Below, one piece after another: positions 17,803 to 27,693 of a DNA stretch of 64,000 nt. Made by a program: the position numbers and the translations under genes. The DNA is from Streptomyces sp. DG2A-72. GTDB taxonomy: Bacteria > Actinomycetota > Actinomycetes > Streptomycetales > Streptomycetaceae. The stretch lies in the NCBI RefSeq assembly GCF_030499575.1, contig NZ_JASTLC010000001.1, forward strand, positions 10,232,155 through 10,296,154, given 5' to 3'. Positions within the stretch are counted from its first letter, which is position 1. The number at the start of each line of letters is the position of its first letter. The notes below the pieces were generated by a model. The model was not told the DNA's origin, did no database searches, and worked only from the letters and a program-made list of their open reading frames with translations.

Positions 17803-18399
17803 GTGTCACCTCCAAAGTGCGATGCCACAGCTGACGCTTCCGGTGAACCTTGGCGATGCTCCTTGTTACGGACGTCTCGAGACCGAGCAGGGCGAGGTCG
17901 AGAAGGCGAACGCCCGAGATGAGCAGTGTGCGTGCCCGCTGCCCTTCCGATGCGGTCGGCACGAGGTGGCACGTGCTCTGGTAGACGCCTCGATCTGGGT
18001 GGCCACCGCTCCGAGCCTGTTGTACTGCTGTGTCCCTGCGCACCAGCGGTATCTCGAACTGGCTGACGAGCGCTCCCCACCCGCCGAGCGGATGGGGAGC
18101 GCCTGCCGTCAGGTCCTGGGTCTGTGGAGAGCGTCGATGGCCTTCGCGACCAGCGCCCGCGCCTCCACTCCATACACCGCCATGCTTCGCATCCGCTCGA
18201 ACACGTCCGCGCACACCACGATGTCAATGGCCGGTGGGACCGTCACGCGCGCTGACCCGACGGACGATCTACCCCACAGGGTGCATCCGCCACCAGCATG
18301 AGACCCCGGAACTGAGTCACGCGAGCCCCTGTGAACAGCCGACTTCAAGATGGCGCTCGCTCAGTGGTATTTCATCTTGCGGTCTTGGTTCTCATGCCG
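17803..18399. other. Gene-poor stretch with a possible small minus-strand ORF
   Basis: No convincing gene fills this stretch. The best candidate is a minus-strand frame at 18109-18348 (79 codons) whose last 45 codons, from VTVPPAIDIVVCADVF to LHRPRT, have strong third-position GC; I recognise no family and see no ribosome binding site. Confidence 0.3.
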
Positions 18400-19998
18400 T
18401 CATCGGGCGGCGACCATCTCGATGTCCTCTGCCTCCTCCGAGGCATCCGCGGGGATGGCATTGCTCGGACCGCGGAGGAGGATGTAGACGAGCAGCACGC
18501 CCATGACGACCACGCCTGCCCACATGGACTGCTGCCATCCGTCGACGTAGGACTGCTTTGCGGCGTGGACCAGGTCCTGCGCCTGTGGGCCTGCGTTGCC
18601 CGACGCCTCGATGGCGTTGGCGATGCCGTCCCGTGCGGTGTCCGCGGTCCCCTCGGGGATGCCGTCCAACCTGTCGTCGATGGCGTTGCGGTAGCCGGCC
18701 GTCAGGATTGCGCCGAGCATGGCGACGCCGAGTGCGGTGCCGAATTCGCGGGTGACATCGTTGAGGGCGGAGGCGACGCCTTGCTTCTCCTGCGGCAGAG
18801 AGCGGGTGATGGCCTCGGTGGACGGCACCATGGACAGACCCATGCCGACGCCCATGAGAATAATGCCGGGCAGGATCTTCAGGTATCCATCGTCGACGGA
18901 GACGAACAGGGCCATGAGCGCCAGGCTGACGCCGGTCAGCGCGATCCCCAAGGCCATGGTCGAGCGGGGGCCGATGCGCACGGCCATCTTGGGGGCCACG
19001 TTGGCGGACGTCATGATCCCGATGGCCAGGGGCATCAGCGCCGCCGCGGACAGCAGTCCCGACCAGTCGAGCACGGCCTGGAGGAACGGGAAGAGGACCA
19101 CTTGGACGCCCCCCTGGACACCGAAGACCACTACCAGCGTGATCGAGCCGCCGGACAGGCCGCGCTCACGGAACAGGCGCATGTCCAGCAGCGCGGCGTC
19201 CCGGCGGCGCAGCTCCCAGAGCACGAAACCGACCGCGGCGATGAGGCCGACGGCGAGGCTGATCAGAGTCAGAGGTTCGGTCCAGCCGCTCTCCGGTCCC
19301 TCCTGCAGGACGAAGATGAGGCCGACCACAGCGACGGTGGATGCCAGTGCGCCGACGGCGTCGAAGGCGTGGGCGGAGCGCTCATGGGAATTGGGCACCG
19401 ACTTCAGGGTCAGGGCCAGGGCCACGACCACCAGGGCTACGGGCAGGGCGAACAGCCAGCGCCAGTCGGCGACGTCGGTGAGAAAGGCGGAGAGGAACAT
19501 GCCCAGGACGCCGCCGCCTCCGGCGACGCCGGTCCACACGCCGATCGCCTTGCCGCGCTGCTCCTCGGGGAAAGTGGAGGTGATGACGGCCAGGGTGATG
19601 GGCATGATCATTGCTGCGCCGACACCGGCGACCAAACGCGCGGCAAGCATCAGCTCAGCGGTCGGGGCCACGGCCCCCGCAATGCTCGCGACGCCGAAGA
19701 CGGCCAGCCCGGCGATCAGCATGGGCTTGCGGCCTAAGCGGTCACCGATCGCACCGAGCGGCAGCAACAGCGCGGCCAGGGCGAGGGTGTAGATGTTGAT
19801 GATCCACAGGACCGTGTCCTGCGAGGCGTCGAACTCGACGGCCATTTGCGTCTGGGCGACGATCAGCCCGGCCACTGACGCGATGACGGCCATCAGCGCT
19901 ATCGAGACGGCGGTCAGGATCGCGCGCAGCTGACGCGCATCCGGCACGCCCCCGCCGCTCCCGTCAGGGGGTGCCGCCTTTGCAGGGTTCGTACTCAT
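18400..19998 (-). CDS. DHA2-family (EmrB/QacA-like) drug exporter
   Basis: This 532-residue membrane protein has about 14 hydrophobic segments, the size and topology of 14-TM drug:proton antiporters. Motif A of the family is visible as LGAIGDRLGRKPMLIAGL between segments 2 and 3, and motif C as GVAGGGGVLGMFLSAFL in segment 5. It starts at ATG 19998 (MSTNPAKAAPPDG). The probable role is export of a hydrophobic antibiotic or similar compound. A palindrome 380 bases upstream might be its operator, but the TetR gene that usually accompanies such exporters is not present. Confidence 0.9.
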   Translation of the reverse strand: MSTNPAKAAPPDGSGGGVPDARQLRAILTAVSIALMAVIASVAGLIVAQTQMAVEFDASQDTVLWIINIYTLALAALLLPLGAIGDRLGRKPMLIAGLAVFGVASIAGAVAPTAELMLAARLVAGVGAAMIMPITLAVITSTFPEEQRGKAIGVWTGVAGGGGVLGMFLSAFLTDVADWRWLFALPVALVVVALALTLKSVPNSHERSAHAFDAVGALASTVAVVGLIFVLQEGPESGWTEPLTLISLAVGLIAAVGFVLWELRRRDAALLDMRLFRERGLSGGSITLVVVFGVQGGVQVVLFPFLQAVLDWSGLLSAAALMPLAIGIMTSANVAPKMAVRIGPRSTMALGIALTGVSLALMALFVSVDDGYLKILPGIILMGVGMGLSMVPSTEAITRSLPQEKQGVASALNDVTREFGTALGVAMLGAILTAGYRNAIDDRLDGIPEGTADTARDGIANAIEASGNAGPQAQDLVHAAKQSYVDGWQQSMWAGVVVMGVLLVYILLRGPSNAIPADASEEAEDIEMVAAR

Positions 19999-20380
19999 GG
20001 ATTCCTCTCAAAAAGGGCATGCAGAATCAGTGCTGGAGGTCAGGTTGTGGTGGCGCCCCGTGTTGCAGCGAGGGCTGTGTCGGTGTCAGCAGCGCCGACA
20101 GAGGGAGTTGATCTGGGAGGCGGCCGGCGCCCCATGTTGTCGGGCAGCTCCTCCATCGGCAGCTTCAGGCCGTCCAGGCCCTCGGTATGAGCCTGCATCT
20201 GGGCCGGGCACCGCGAGGATGTGGCGGGCCGCGACTGTGCCGTCGGTGAGATGTACTCATGCGATGCCGCCGCCCTCGCTGGTCATTGGCTTCCTGTACC
20301 GAAACTGATGACGAGGATGTTGATCGTCAGACCAATCAGCGCCGACCAGCGACTTTTGACAGCCATAAGTAAATGATAGT

Positions 20381-20409
20381 CAATCTCGCTTGAGAGTCAG
20401 TCGAGATTG
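20381..20409. promoter_or_regulatory. Inverted repeat upstream of the exporter, in a gene-free gap
   Basis: CAATCTCG (20381-20388) and CGAGATTG (20402-20409) form an 8-base inverted repeat with a 13-base centre that itself contains TGAGAGTCA, within an AT-richer patch (TTGACA at 20356-20361 nearby). Such a site would suit a TetR dimer. The rest of 19999-20582 has no supported gene and may be the erased site of a divergent regulator gene. Confidence 0.4.
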
Positions 20410-20582
20410 GGTGGAACTCGCCGTTCCGGCGTCGGCGCGGATTGGTGTGACGCTGGAGGAGCACCAGGTCAGCGCCGTCCCGGCTCGCTCTTCCGTGACC
20501 GGAACTGCAGGATCCTCAACGGCACCGCGCTCGACGTCTGCGGAGGCCGGATGAGGCGATTGCCCTCGTCGGCGGAGGGGAG

Positions 20583-22157
20583 TCAGTTCTTGACATTGCC
20601 CTTGACGTGCCGCTCTACGAACTCGTGGGCCAGGTCGCCGAACTGCTCACCGAAGGCCAGGGACCTCTCGGTCGTCTCCCTGAAGTGGACGCCGCCATCC
20701 ACCCGGCTCCTGGCACACGCCTTGTTGAATTCGGAGAAGGTGGCGAAGTGCACCTTGACGTCCTTGGCAGGGGTGATCCCCGGCTCCACCCGCGACGTGC
20801 CGGCCGGGAAGTCGATCGTCCAGTCCAGTTCGTCGGAGCCGAAGTAGCGCCGTGCCGCCTGCGCCGCGGCGGCACACAGCGACGTGCTGCCCGACGGGTA
20901 TTCCGGGTGGTCGCCCGTCGGCAGGTAGCCGACCCACTCGTTGGCCGGAAGGTCGTTGACCGTGCCCTTGCCCGGACCGCCCCAGGCCGTCAGTTTGCTG
21001 CGGCCGTACACGTGCCGAACCGCGCTGACCGGCCGCACGGCGTCGAACCCGGCCTTGTGGTGCCAGGCGGCGATCAGCGTGTCGAAGGTCGCCAGGATGT
21101 GCCGGAGCGACCACTGAACCCAGCCGTGCACGCCCATCTCGTCGTTCTGGTCGTGCTTGCGGGCGAGGACGAGGGAATGGTGCCCGATCCCCCAGAGCTT
21201 GTTGTCCATGATCTCGGCGATCGCCTTGCGCTCGTCGGTGAGCGAGGCCGACGCCTCCACGATCTCGTCCACCGCGCGCTTGTAGGCGCGGGGGTTGGTG
21301 TGGTCGCTGAAACGGGGCGCGGCGAGCTTGAACTGGTCCGGGTGCCGGAAGATGTGGGGCTTGGTCAGCCCGATCTGCGGTGTCACGAAGTGCTGAGCGA
21401 CGAAGATGCCCATATCCCCCGGGCCGCCGCCGACACGACGGCCGTTGTGGGCGCCCAGCTGCGGCTGCCAGCGCGAGGGGTCGACCAGCTTGTAGGGCGT
21501 GTTCACGGGCACGTAGCCCGTGTAGTCCGCCCACGGCTTGGGGTGGTACTTACGGCCGCCCTCGTGGCCGAGAACGTTCATGCCATCGTTCTTCAGCGCC
21601 TCCCAGGTGGCCTTGGCCGCCACATTGCCGATGCCGACCGGGGTGGTCAGGTTCTCCGACTCGTCGTCGGGGTTCAGGCCGAGCCCTGTCATCAGCTGCC
21701 GCAGGCCGCCCGCAAACTGCGGCAGCAGACGCTTCCAGATGCCGAGCTGGACATAGAGGGTGGCGATGTTCAAGTTCCGGTTGGTGGCGGACTCGCTGGA
21801 GGGGCGGCGGGGGATCCTGGAGTAAACGCCGACCGCGGTCTCGTGGTACGGCGCCAGTGCGTCGAAAGCCGCCAGCATCGCCACGCGGCTCGTCCACAGG
21901 AAGATGGTCGCGTCCATCGGGCCGATGAGCGCCAGCCTGCCCTCTTCGCCGACCGGCGCTTCAGTGGGCTGGGTCCACTTGACGTAGTTGTCCTTGTCGA
22001 GGTCGAAGTCGATCTCGGCTGCCTTCTCGCCGGTGGCGGCACTGGCCGTGCGGGAGAAGGCCAGCATGGACAGCGCAGCTGCCGAAGCACCGCCGACCAG
22101 CAGCGGTCGACGGCCCAAAGAGGAACCTGAGCCAGGAGTGTGTCCGGAAGTCGTCAT
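20583..22157 (-). CDS. Vanadium-haloperoxidase-like PAP2-superfamily protein, Tat signal
   Basis: This 524-residue protein has a twin-arginine signal (SLGRRPLLVGGASAAALSML, cleavage near ASAATG). Its C-terminal half carries the acid-phosphatase/haloperoxidase core: K and RP in HKAGFDAVRPVSAVR, PEYPSGSTSLCAAAA, and SRVDGGVHF with the histidine that would bind vanadate. The family position that is His in PSGH is Ser here (PSGST). I recall the same in close Streptomyces relatives, so it is a subgroup feature, but it removes the acid-base histidine and makes haloperoxidase activity doubtful. The ATG at 22157 follows AAGGAG. A decayed paralogue lies directly upstream on the same strand. Confidence 0.8.
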   Translation of the reverse strand: MTTSGHTPGSGSSLGRRPLLVGGASAAALSMLAFSRTASAATGEKAAEIDFDLDKDNYVKWTQPTEAPVGEEGRLALIGPMDATIFLWTSRVAMLAAFDALAPYHETAVGVYSRIPRRPSSESATNRNLNIATLYVQLGIWKRLLPQFAGGLRQLMTGLGLNPDDESENLTTPVGIGNVAAKATWEALKNDGMNVLGHEGGRKYHPKPWADYTGYVPVNTPYKLVDPSRWQPQLGAHNGRRVGGGPGDMGIFVAQHFVTPQIGLTKPHIFRHPDQFKLAAPRFSDHTNPRAYKRAVDEIVEASASLTDERKAIAEIMDNKLWGIGHHSLVLARKHDQNDEMGVHGWVQWSLRHILATFDTLIAAWHHKAGFDAVRPVSAVRHVYGRSKLTAWGGPGKGTVNDLPANEWVGYLPTGDHPEYPSGSTSLCAAAAQAARRYFGSDELDWTIDFPAGTSRVEPGITPAKDVKVHFATFSEFNKACARSRVDGGVHFRETTERSLAFGEQFGDLAHEFVERHVKGNVKN

Positions 22158-22200
22158 GATGATGCTCCTTGTCCTGCCTCTAAAGAGGAGGGAAGAGGGA

Positions 22201-23143
22201 TTAATGACCGTGCCATGGGCCCTCTGGGCTCTTGGGACCAGAGGAGCGGGGGGAGGCTGAGCGCGGCGGTGGGCTGCGGTGCTGGTGCCCGTCGCCGTGG
22301 CAGTAGGCGATGCCCCACAGCCTGTTGTCGAAGACCTCCGCGAGCACCTTCTGCTCGTCGGTGAGCGAGGCCGGCGCCTCCAGGATCCCGTCCACCGAGC
22401 GCTGGTAGGCGCGGACGTTGGTGTGGTCGGTGTGATCGGGCGGACGCAGTGGGAATTGGCTCGGGTCGGTGAAGGTTTAGGGCTCGACCAGGTTGTCGCC
22501 GGTGTAGTCCTCAAAGGGCTGGCCGTCGTACTTCCGGCCCTCGTTGCCAAGGAAATTCATGCCGTCCCTCAGCCGGGCCTTGACGGCGGCTGTGCCGGCT
22601 ACGTCGCCGATGCCGACAGGGCTGGTCAGATTCTCCGACTCGTCGTCGGGGTTCAAGCCGAGCGCGGCGAACAGGCTCCGGACGCCCGGCACCTGCTTCG
22701 GCAGTATGACCCTGATCACCTGGTACTGGGCATGCAAGCAGGCGATGTTCATGGTCCGGTTCGTGGACTCGCTGGAGGGGCGGCGGGGGATCCGGGCGTG
22801 CACGCCGACCGCGGTCGGGTGGGAGGGCGTCACCGCGTCGAACCACGAAACAAGGACGACGTGGGCCATCCAGAGGATTACGGTCACGTCCATGGGGCCA
22901 GAGATGCGCCAGGGCCGTCCCCTTGGTGTCCTGGTCCTCTTCGCTGGGCCGGGTCCATGCGATGTAGCTGCCGGTGCCGAGATCAAAGTCGATCTTGGGC
23001 GGCTCGTCGCCCTGTCGGGCAGCGGCCGTTCCGCCGAGTCCCATAGCCGGCGCCGCCGCACCGTTGGCTCTACCGAGCAGAAGCGACCTGCGCGGTGGTG
23101 AAAAAGCTGATACTGGAGCGGGTCTTCGTCCAGACGCCGCCAT
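22201..23143 (-). pseudogene. Decayed paralogue of the haloperoxidase-like gene
   Basis: The order of segments follows the intact neighbour. ATG 23143 opens with a twin-arginine-like PPRRSLLLG; then come PPKIDFDLGTGSYIAWTRP, a frameshift near 22905, MDVTVILWMAHVV, and a tract with ARIPRRPSSESTNRTMNIA, LGLNPDDESENLTSPVGIGD and YDGQPFEDYTGDNLVEP with a stop at 22477. After a gap, SVDGILEAPASLTDEQKVLA and FDNRLWGI follow in another frame near 22400-22310. The region between and everything after this (including K-RP, PSGS and the vanadate histidine) is deleted. It is a tandem duplicate that has been lost. Confidence 0.75.
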
Positions 23144-24154
23144 GGTGCGCCCCGTTTCTTTGAGGAGCTGGATTTCCAGAAGTGTGTGGTCGGTGTCCTG
23201 GTAGGGGCGCCCACGAAGGGTGCGGTCGCAAACTCCTTTTCCTCAGCCGGCTTGAGCTTGTCAGATGCAGGCTTGAGGATTCCTTGGATAACGCTCGAAT
23301 TCCGCTGTCCATGTTTAGGCTTGCCCGCGACCCTCGATGAGGGGACGAGTTGCAACCTGTAGCGTTACGAACTCCCGCCACGGGCCGACCCGTCAGCCGG
23401 ATGACTCCAGAAGCGCCCACCGTCGACGATCCCGCAGTCAATCTAGTGCTTCCTCGCGGGGGCGTCAGGATCTCCGAGTCTTGCTGTCCTGGAGAGGGAA
23501 GATGACACCACAGTTCGCCGGGAATCCACCCTCTTAGGTGGACAGAATCGGCCAGACATTATGACGCGAAAACGTCGCATCGACCTGTCGGGCTGATTCC
23601 TCGATGGTCGAGTGCATCCCCCAATGCCTTCGGACCTCAAGTACTCCAAGCAGTCGATGTCGATCATTTATTCTAGGGAACCTCTTGTTCGCGAGCGGCC
23701 TTACCAGCCGCCGCTCGAAAGTCACTCGGCGTGCATTAGGGAAAGGAATCTTCTTGGTATGCCGACTGCCCGGCGCCGAAATTCGCGGGGTGACGAAATT
23801 GGGGCGTACCATGCCCGTGTGCCTGCTCATCATAGGCAAGAAAAATGTCAGACCGACGTCCTGATCACGAACGGTAGTTCGTCATACCTGCAGTAGCGTG
23901 GGCTGGCGGCTGGGTGGTTCGGTCGAACAGCGGCGCCAAGAGTCAACTGCCGTGCTGGGGGCCGAAGATGACCGCCCTCCGTTCGTGTCCGCACGCGCCA
24001 GGCCCGTTGGGGGAGTACGCGGCCCGGTTTGTACTCCAGTTGTAGATCGTGATCTCGATGGTGAGGGGCGCCGAGGAGACAGGTGGTCAGTGTCGATCAT
24101 CCGGACGAGATCGACCACGCCACCGAGGGTGTCCGTTCCTTCTCGCCTACCCGA
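23144..24154. other. AT-richer stretch without a supported gene
   Basis: This kilobase has visibly lower GC than its surroundings, most of all at 23400-23890. The longest plausible frame is 23612-23896 on the plus strand (94 codons), but its codon use is unlike Streptomyces, no motif is recognised, and a competing frame lies on the other strand at 23534-23839. Foreign or eroded DNA is the best description. Confidence 0.4.
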
Positions 24155-24559
24155 CTACTCAAGTCCACCGAGACGGAGGGCGTCCCTTAATGCGCTGAGC
24201 TTCTCGGTCGTCGCCGGGGTCCGCTCCTTCGCCTGTCCAGCGAGTCGGAGGGCATCCTCAATCTCGTTGAGTTTCGCGTAGGGCAGGGCGCCCGCCCGCT
24301 CGATCAAGTCGTCCCGGGACACGGTGGTCAGCCACGTGCAAGGGGTAAAGCCCGGACACGGGAACGCGAACCGCAGCACGCCTTCAAAGGGCAGTCCTTC
24401 CATGGCGCCTACTGCCACTTCGACGCCCAGACCGCTGATGTCGACGCCCGCCGGAGCCACGACCTGCATCACCCGGATCCCGGACGCGTCGCCTTCCGAC
24501 AGCAGTACGACCGGCCGCCGCTCGTCGAACTCGACCCACCAGACTTCGCCACGTTGCAC
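24155..24559 (-). CDS. MazF/PemK-family toxin-like protein without visible antitoxin
   Basis: The 134-residue protein starts at GTG 24559, placed 7 bases after GGAGG. VQRGEVWWVEFDERRPVVLLS is the hallmark beginning of the MazF/PemK SH3-like barrel (normally RGEIWWVDLG...RPVVVVQ), and VVAPAG and SRDDLIERAGALPYAKLNEIEDALRLA match the later strand and C-terminal helix. Family members are mRNA interferases. Between the barrel start and the usual RPV motif it is shorter than typical toxins, and a 30-residue C-terminal extension follows. No antitoxin-like frame is found within 300 bases on either side, so it could be an orphan or a nontoxic relative. Confidence 0.65.
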   Translation of the reverse strand: MQRGEVWWVEFDERRPVVLLSEGDASGIRVMQVVAPAGVDISGLGVEVAVGAMEGLPFEGVLRFAFPCPGFTPCTWLTTVSRDDLIERAGALPYAKLNEIEDALRLAGQAKERTPATTEKLSALRDALRLGGLE

Positions 24560-24696
24560 ATGTCCTCCTGACACAGGACGGCAGGCGGACGCTGCGCGAC
24601 CCTGACGCGCTGTGGAGACGGGTGCGGCCACGTTGATCATCGGTGTGTGAAGACAAACGATCACGCAGTGGCCGCAGTCACAGCGTAGACCCTCCC

Positions 24697-24876
24697 CGCT
24701 GGCAGGAGGCGTTCGATGGCCTGATGAGCCGGATAGCCGGGCGGTTCGCGCGGGTCGAACCCCGCCTCCGGGCCAAGCGCTTGGCGCTGGGCCTGCTGTC
24801 GGATCTGCCGCGCAAGAACTGCTGGACGATCGCAGAGTGGGCCGGGGAGGCCACCCCTGGCCTGGTAGAGGCGTAA
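24697..24876 (+). pseudogene. IS701-family transposase, N-terminal fragment
   Basis: WQEAFDGLMSRIAGRFARVE and LGLLSDLPRKNCWTIAEWAG are the conserved start of IS701-type transposases. The similarity ends at GEATP and a stop follows at 24876. It is the complementary portion to the C-terminal remnant at 1975-2645, but lies 22 kb away, so the two are not obviously one element. Confidence 0.65.
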
Positions 24877-25628
24877 AGGGCCTCTGAACAGGTGCTTTGC
24901 TGTCTCGGTACAGGTTCCCGTTTTCCGTCTAGCTCGGTCCTCATCTGGGTGATTCCGGCTGTTCCTGACCGCTACTGGTCACGCGCTGGTCACGTGACCA
25001 ACCGTCGGGGGCGGCCCCTGCGAAGCTTCTCGACGACGTCCTCGTCGAGCTGCGACGGCTCCGACCCGCCTGCCCCGACCCCCCCAGCGACCACTCTCCT
25101 GCTCATGCTGTACGAGGCGTACGAGGGTGGCAGCGACACCGTCAAAAGCGGCGGTGGTGGCCTTCGGGATCCACCCGCGAGTGGTCGGGGACGTGGCAGC
25201 CGCCGTCTCTACTCTGCACCGTGGGCCGGAGATAGGACGCCGGGGCCAGGGGATGGGCGGAAGCCCAGTGCGTAGCTCCGCCGAAGGCGTCCTTGACGGC
25301 TCGGCACGGCTCGCACACTCCACGAGCGGGCGGCCCTGGCTCGCCACCTGCGAGGTGCTCGCTTTCGCTCCCCACTCGGTTTGGTAACGGAGCAAGTGAG
25401 GCGACGAGTAGTCCTGGCCGAATCCAGAGATGCTCATCAGGATCATGCGCTCAGGGTTACTCGGACGCCTGCCTCCCGCTGCCCGTACGGTCCACTCGGG
25501 CGCGGCCGCCCGTGCCCGCTTGGAGGGGGCAAAGGCAGACCATGACCAACGTCGCCATCGATGGGTGGACTGGTGCCGGGAGGCCGCCGACGTGTCGGTG
25601 GCGGCCTCCCAGTGTTCATGCGCTCTGA
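24877..25628. other. Gene-poor stretch
   Basis: No frame in this 750-base stretch has family motifs together with a good start. Several overlapping frames exist on both strands, with mixed codon use. The one striking element is a palindrome at 24987-25000, listed separately. Confidence 0.35.
24976..25000. repeat. Perfect 14-base palindrome with an extra half site
   Basis: TGGTCACGTGACCA at 24987-25000 is a perfect palindrome, and its left arm TGGTCACG is repeated at 24976-24983, 11 bases earlier. This is the geometry of an operator with an added half site one helical turn away. No adjacent gene can be named as its target. Confidence 0.4.
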
Positions 25629-26413
25629 TCAGCTCAGCTCGTCGGGGTAGAACGGTCCGAACCTGTTGTTCACCTTGCTGGTGCTCCAGTTGATCTGGTC
25701 GACCCACTCGGAGATACGGGAGGCCACCTTCTTCTGGGTGGTGGTGACTCTTTCGACGGCCCCGACGAGAAAGCCGGCGCGCAGCAGCGGATGCTGGTCA
25801 CCCGATGCGAGTTCGCGGTCGAGCCACTGAGATGCCAGCGGACGGTAGTCGCCGCGCATGCCGGAGACCAGCAGGTGCGGCGTACTGATGTAGTTCCCGG
25901 CGTCCTCCTGGACGAGCAGGCGCAGGTTCTCGAAGCGCTCCCATGCCTCGGTGAATGCGCTCTCGTTGGCCACCACGTGCCCGGTGAAGATGGGCTTGAG
26001 GTACCCGTGTACCCGTGCCGCGGAGGTGCGCAGGCCGAGAACCGTCTCGGGCCCGAGCAGGGCCGCCGCGGGCATGTCGGCCCTGCGCATGATGTCCTCG
26101 GCACGGGTGCCGGTGAGCAGGCGGGCCGCCAGCGGCCAGCGCTCGGCCGCGATGGCGGCGATACCGGCGCTGTGCAGGAGCAGGGTGGCCGGCGCGCGGC
26201 GCAGGTCGTTGAGCGCCCTCTGCCCGTTACCCCAGGTGACGGTTGCGAGGCGCTCGATGTCGGCGAACCAGTACCGGTCTGTGGTGTCGTTGCCCCAGTA
26301 GGCGGTGACCGCGGCGAGGGCGGCCAGCGTCTCGTCTCGAACTTTGCCTCTTGGAGGCGGTCGACGAGGTTGGCTTGGATCTCCTGGAGGCGTGGCATCT
26401 GGGCTGGATCCAC
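25629..26413 (-). pseudogene. C-terminal fragment of a hypothetical protein fused to an integrase-like scrap
   Basis: About 240 residues from RDETLAALAAVTAYWGN to FGPFYPDELS form a well-coded helical protein end (LLLHSAGIAAIAAERWPLAA, RADMPAAALLGPETVLG). I do not recognise the family and the natural N-terminus is missing. A frameshift near 26345 joins it to a short frame from ATG 26413 reading MPRLQEIQANLVDRLQEAKFE, which resembles the C-terminal tail of Streptomyces tyrosine recombinases. Both parts look like leftovers. Confidence 0.4.
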
Positions 26414-26519
26414 GAGCAGTAGGGGGCATCTGACACAGGCTTCTCTGAACTAGCGATCGCTACTCGAGGCTCTGTGTAAACCGCTGGCAGCTGGGTCCTC
26501 GCCGGGCAAGGATGCAGCC

Positions 26520-27143
26520 ATGCGCTATGCCAGCACCGACCCCGAGCTCATGGACCTGGTCCGACGATTCGTCACGCCCGGCCGGCGGTACCTGCGGCTG
26601 GGTGGAAGCTCGCTGCGGTTGAGCGGGCCTGAGCGCGACCTTTTCATGAGGGAGCTGGTCCAGGCTGCCGGGGAGATCACTCCCGCTGAGCTAGGCATCC
26701 TTTTCGAAGGCGGTTGGCGAGAGCGTAAGACTGCCTCCTGGCTGGTTGTTGTAGCCGGCAGGACCGAGTTCCGCAGCCGCATCGGCGAACTCCTGCTGGC
26801 CAGCGGAGGCCCCTACGGCGGGTCCTACTGCATCACTCTTGCCACTTTCGGCACCAGCGCGGACGCCGATCTGGTCTGCAGATACCTTGATCGCTACTTG
26901 CCTCAACCCGACCTCGTCTACGACCAGACCTTTGCTCTCAGCACACTGCTTCACCTCGATGCCGTCCTCGGGACCGAGCGAGCATCCCGATACCTTGCCG
27001 CCGGTGGCCTGTGGCAGCAGTGGACCGATGCCACGTCGAACATGGTGCGAGATCCGCAGGAGTACCGGCAGGTCGTGGACCAGCTCTGTTCCTTCGCCAG
27101 CGAGTGCGCTGAACTCTTCGCCAGAATGGAAACCAGGCGCTGA
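26520..27143 (+). CDS. DUF6000-like protein
   Basis: The 207-residue protein begins MRYASTDPELMDLVRRFVTP and continues with LVQAAGEITPAELGILFEGGWRE-type helical text, a glycine-rich YGGSYCITLATFGT block and CRYLDRYLPQPDLVYDQ. I associate this order with DUF6000, an uncharacterised family of Streptomyces, often near toxin or immunity genes. No signal peptide or membrane segment is present. It appears intact, with ATG at 26520 and stop at 27143, and is followed 60 bases later by another small gene on the same strand. Confidence 0.65.
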   Translation: MRYASTDPELMDLVRRFVTPGRRYLRLGGSSLRLSGPERDLFMRELVQAAGEITPAELGILFEGGWRERKTASWLVVVAGRTEFRSRIGELLLASGGPYGGSYCITLATFGTSADADLVCRYLDRYLPQPDLVYDQTFALSTLLHLDAVLGTERASRYLAAGGLWQQWTDATSNMVRDPQEYRQVVDQLCSFASECAELFARMETRR

Positions 27144-27202
27144 TCCTCCCGGCCTGACCGCTGGACGCCGACTGCTTCGCACCCCTCGGTAGAGTCTGGA
27201 CA

Positions 27203-27478
27203 ATGACAGGAAACCAGGGCCGCTGGCCAAAGATCGACCAGGATGGTGGCATCGAGGACGTGACACTCCTCATCCTGGAATGGCTGGGTGAGCAGGGCGT
27301 GAATGCCATGATCAGGATTGACGCCGAGAGGGTGGCTGATAACGCGCCGGCGCGGACGTTCGCAGCCAGCGGCGGTCCCTTGGAGCACGGCATGCGTGCT
27401 GATGGGAGGACTGTGCAGCAATGCATGTCCACAGCCCTGTCCCAGCTGCGTGAGGCCGGGCTGTCGGTTCCGTTTTGA
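27203..27478 (+). CDS. Small hypothetical protein
   Basis: A 91-residue frame from ATG 27203 encodes a soluble acidic-neutral protein (DVTLLILEWLGEQGVNAMIRID near the start, CMSTALSQLREAGL near the end). Its style is that of small immunity or DUF proteins, but I do not recognise the family. It may be co-transcribed with the DUF6000-like gene. No clear GGAGG precedes the start. Confidence 0.5.
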   Translation: MTGNQGRWPKIDQDGGIEDVTLLILEWLGEQGVNAMIRIDAERVADNAPARTFAASGGPLEHGMRADGRTVQQCMSTALSQLREAGLSVPF

Positions 27479-27693
27479 TCCTCGTCTTCGCTCGCCTCTG
27501 GGTTCGATCATGACGTTGGTCTCGGCGTCCCAGCGGTTCCTGCGGACCGGCTGAAGCCCGGCATGCCGAGCTGGACCGCAGCCGACTGTCTCTCGGCTAG
27601 TGCGTCGACCTGGGCGAGCTTGTCTTTGGCACCGGCCAAGCTGACACGAAGCCCCTCAACTGAAGTTTCCCCGTGATCTTGGATACTCGTCGG

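Noticed and set aside
18331..20000. Long plus-strand frame (468 codons)
   Set aside because: Antisense of the DHA2 exporter, which has clear transporter motifs; the plus frame is His/Gly/Asp-rich without domains.
20607..22130. 507-codon plus-strand frame
   Set aside because: Antisense of the haloperoxidase-like gene and without recognisable motifs.
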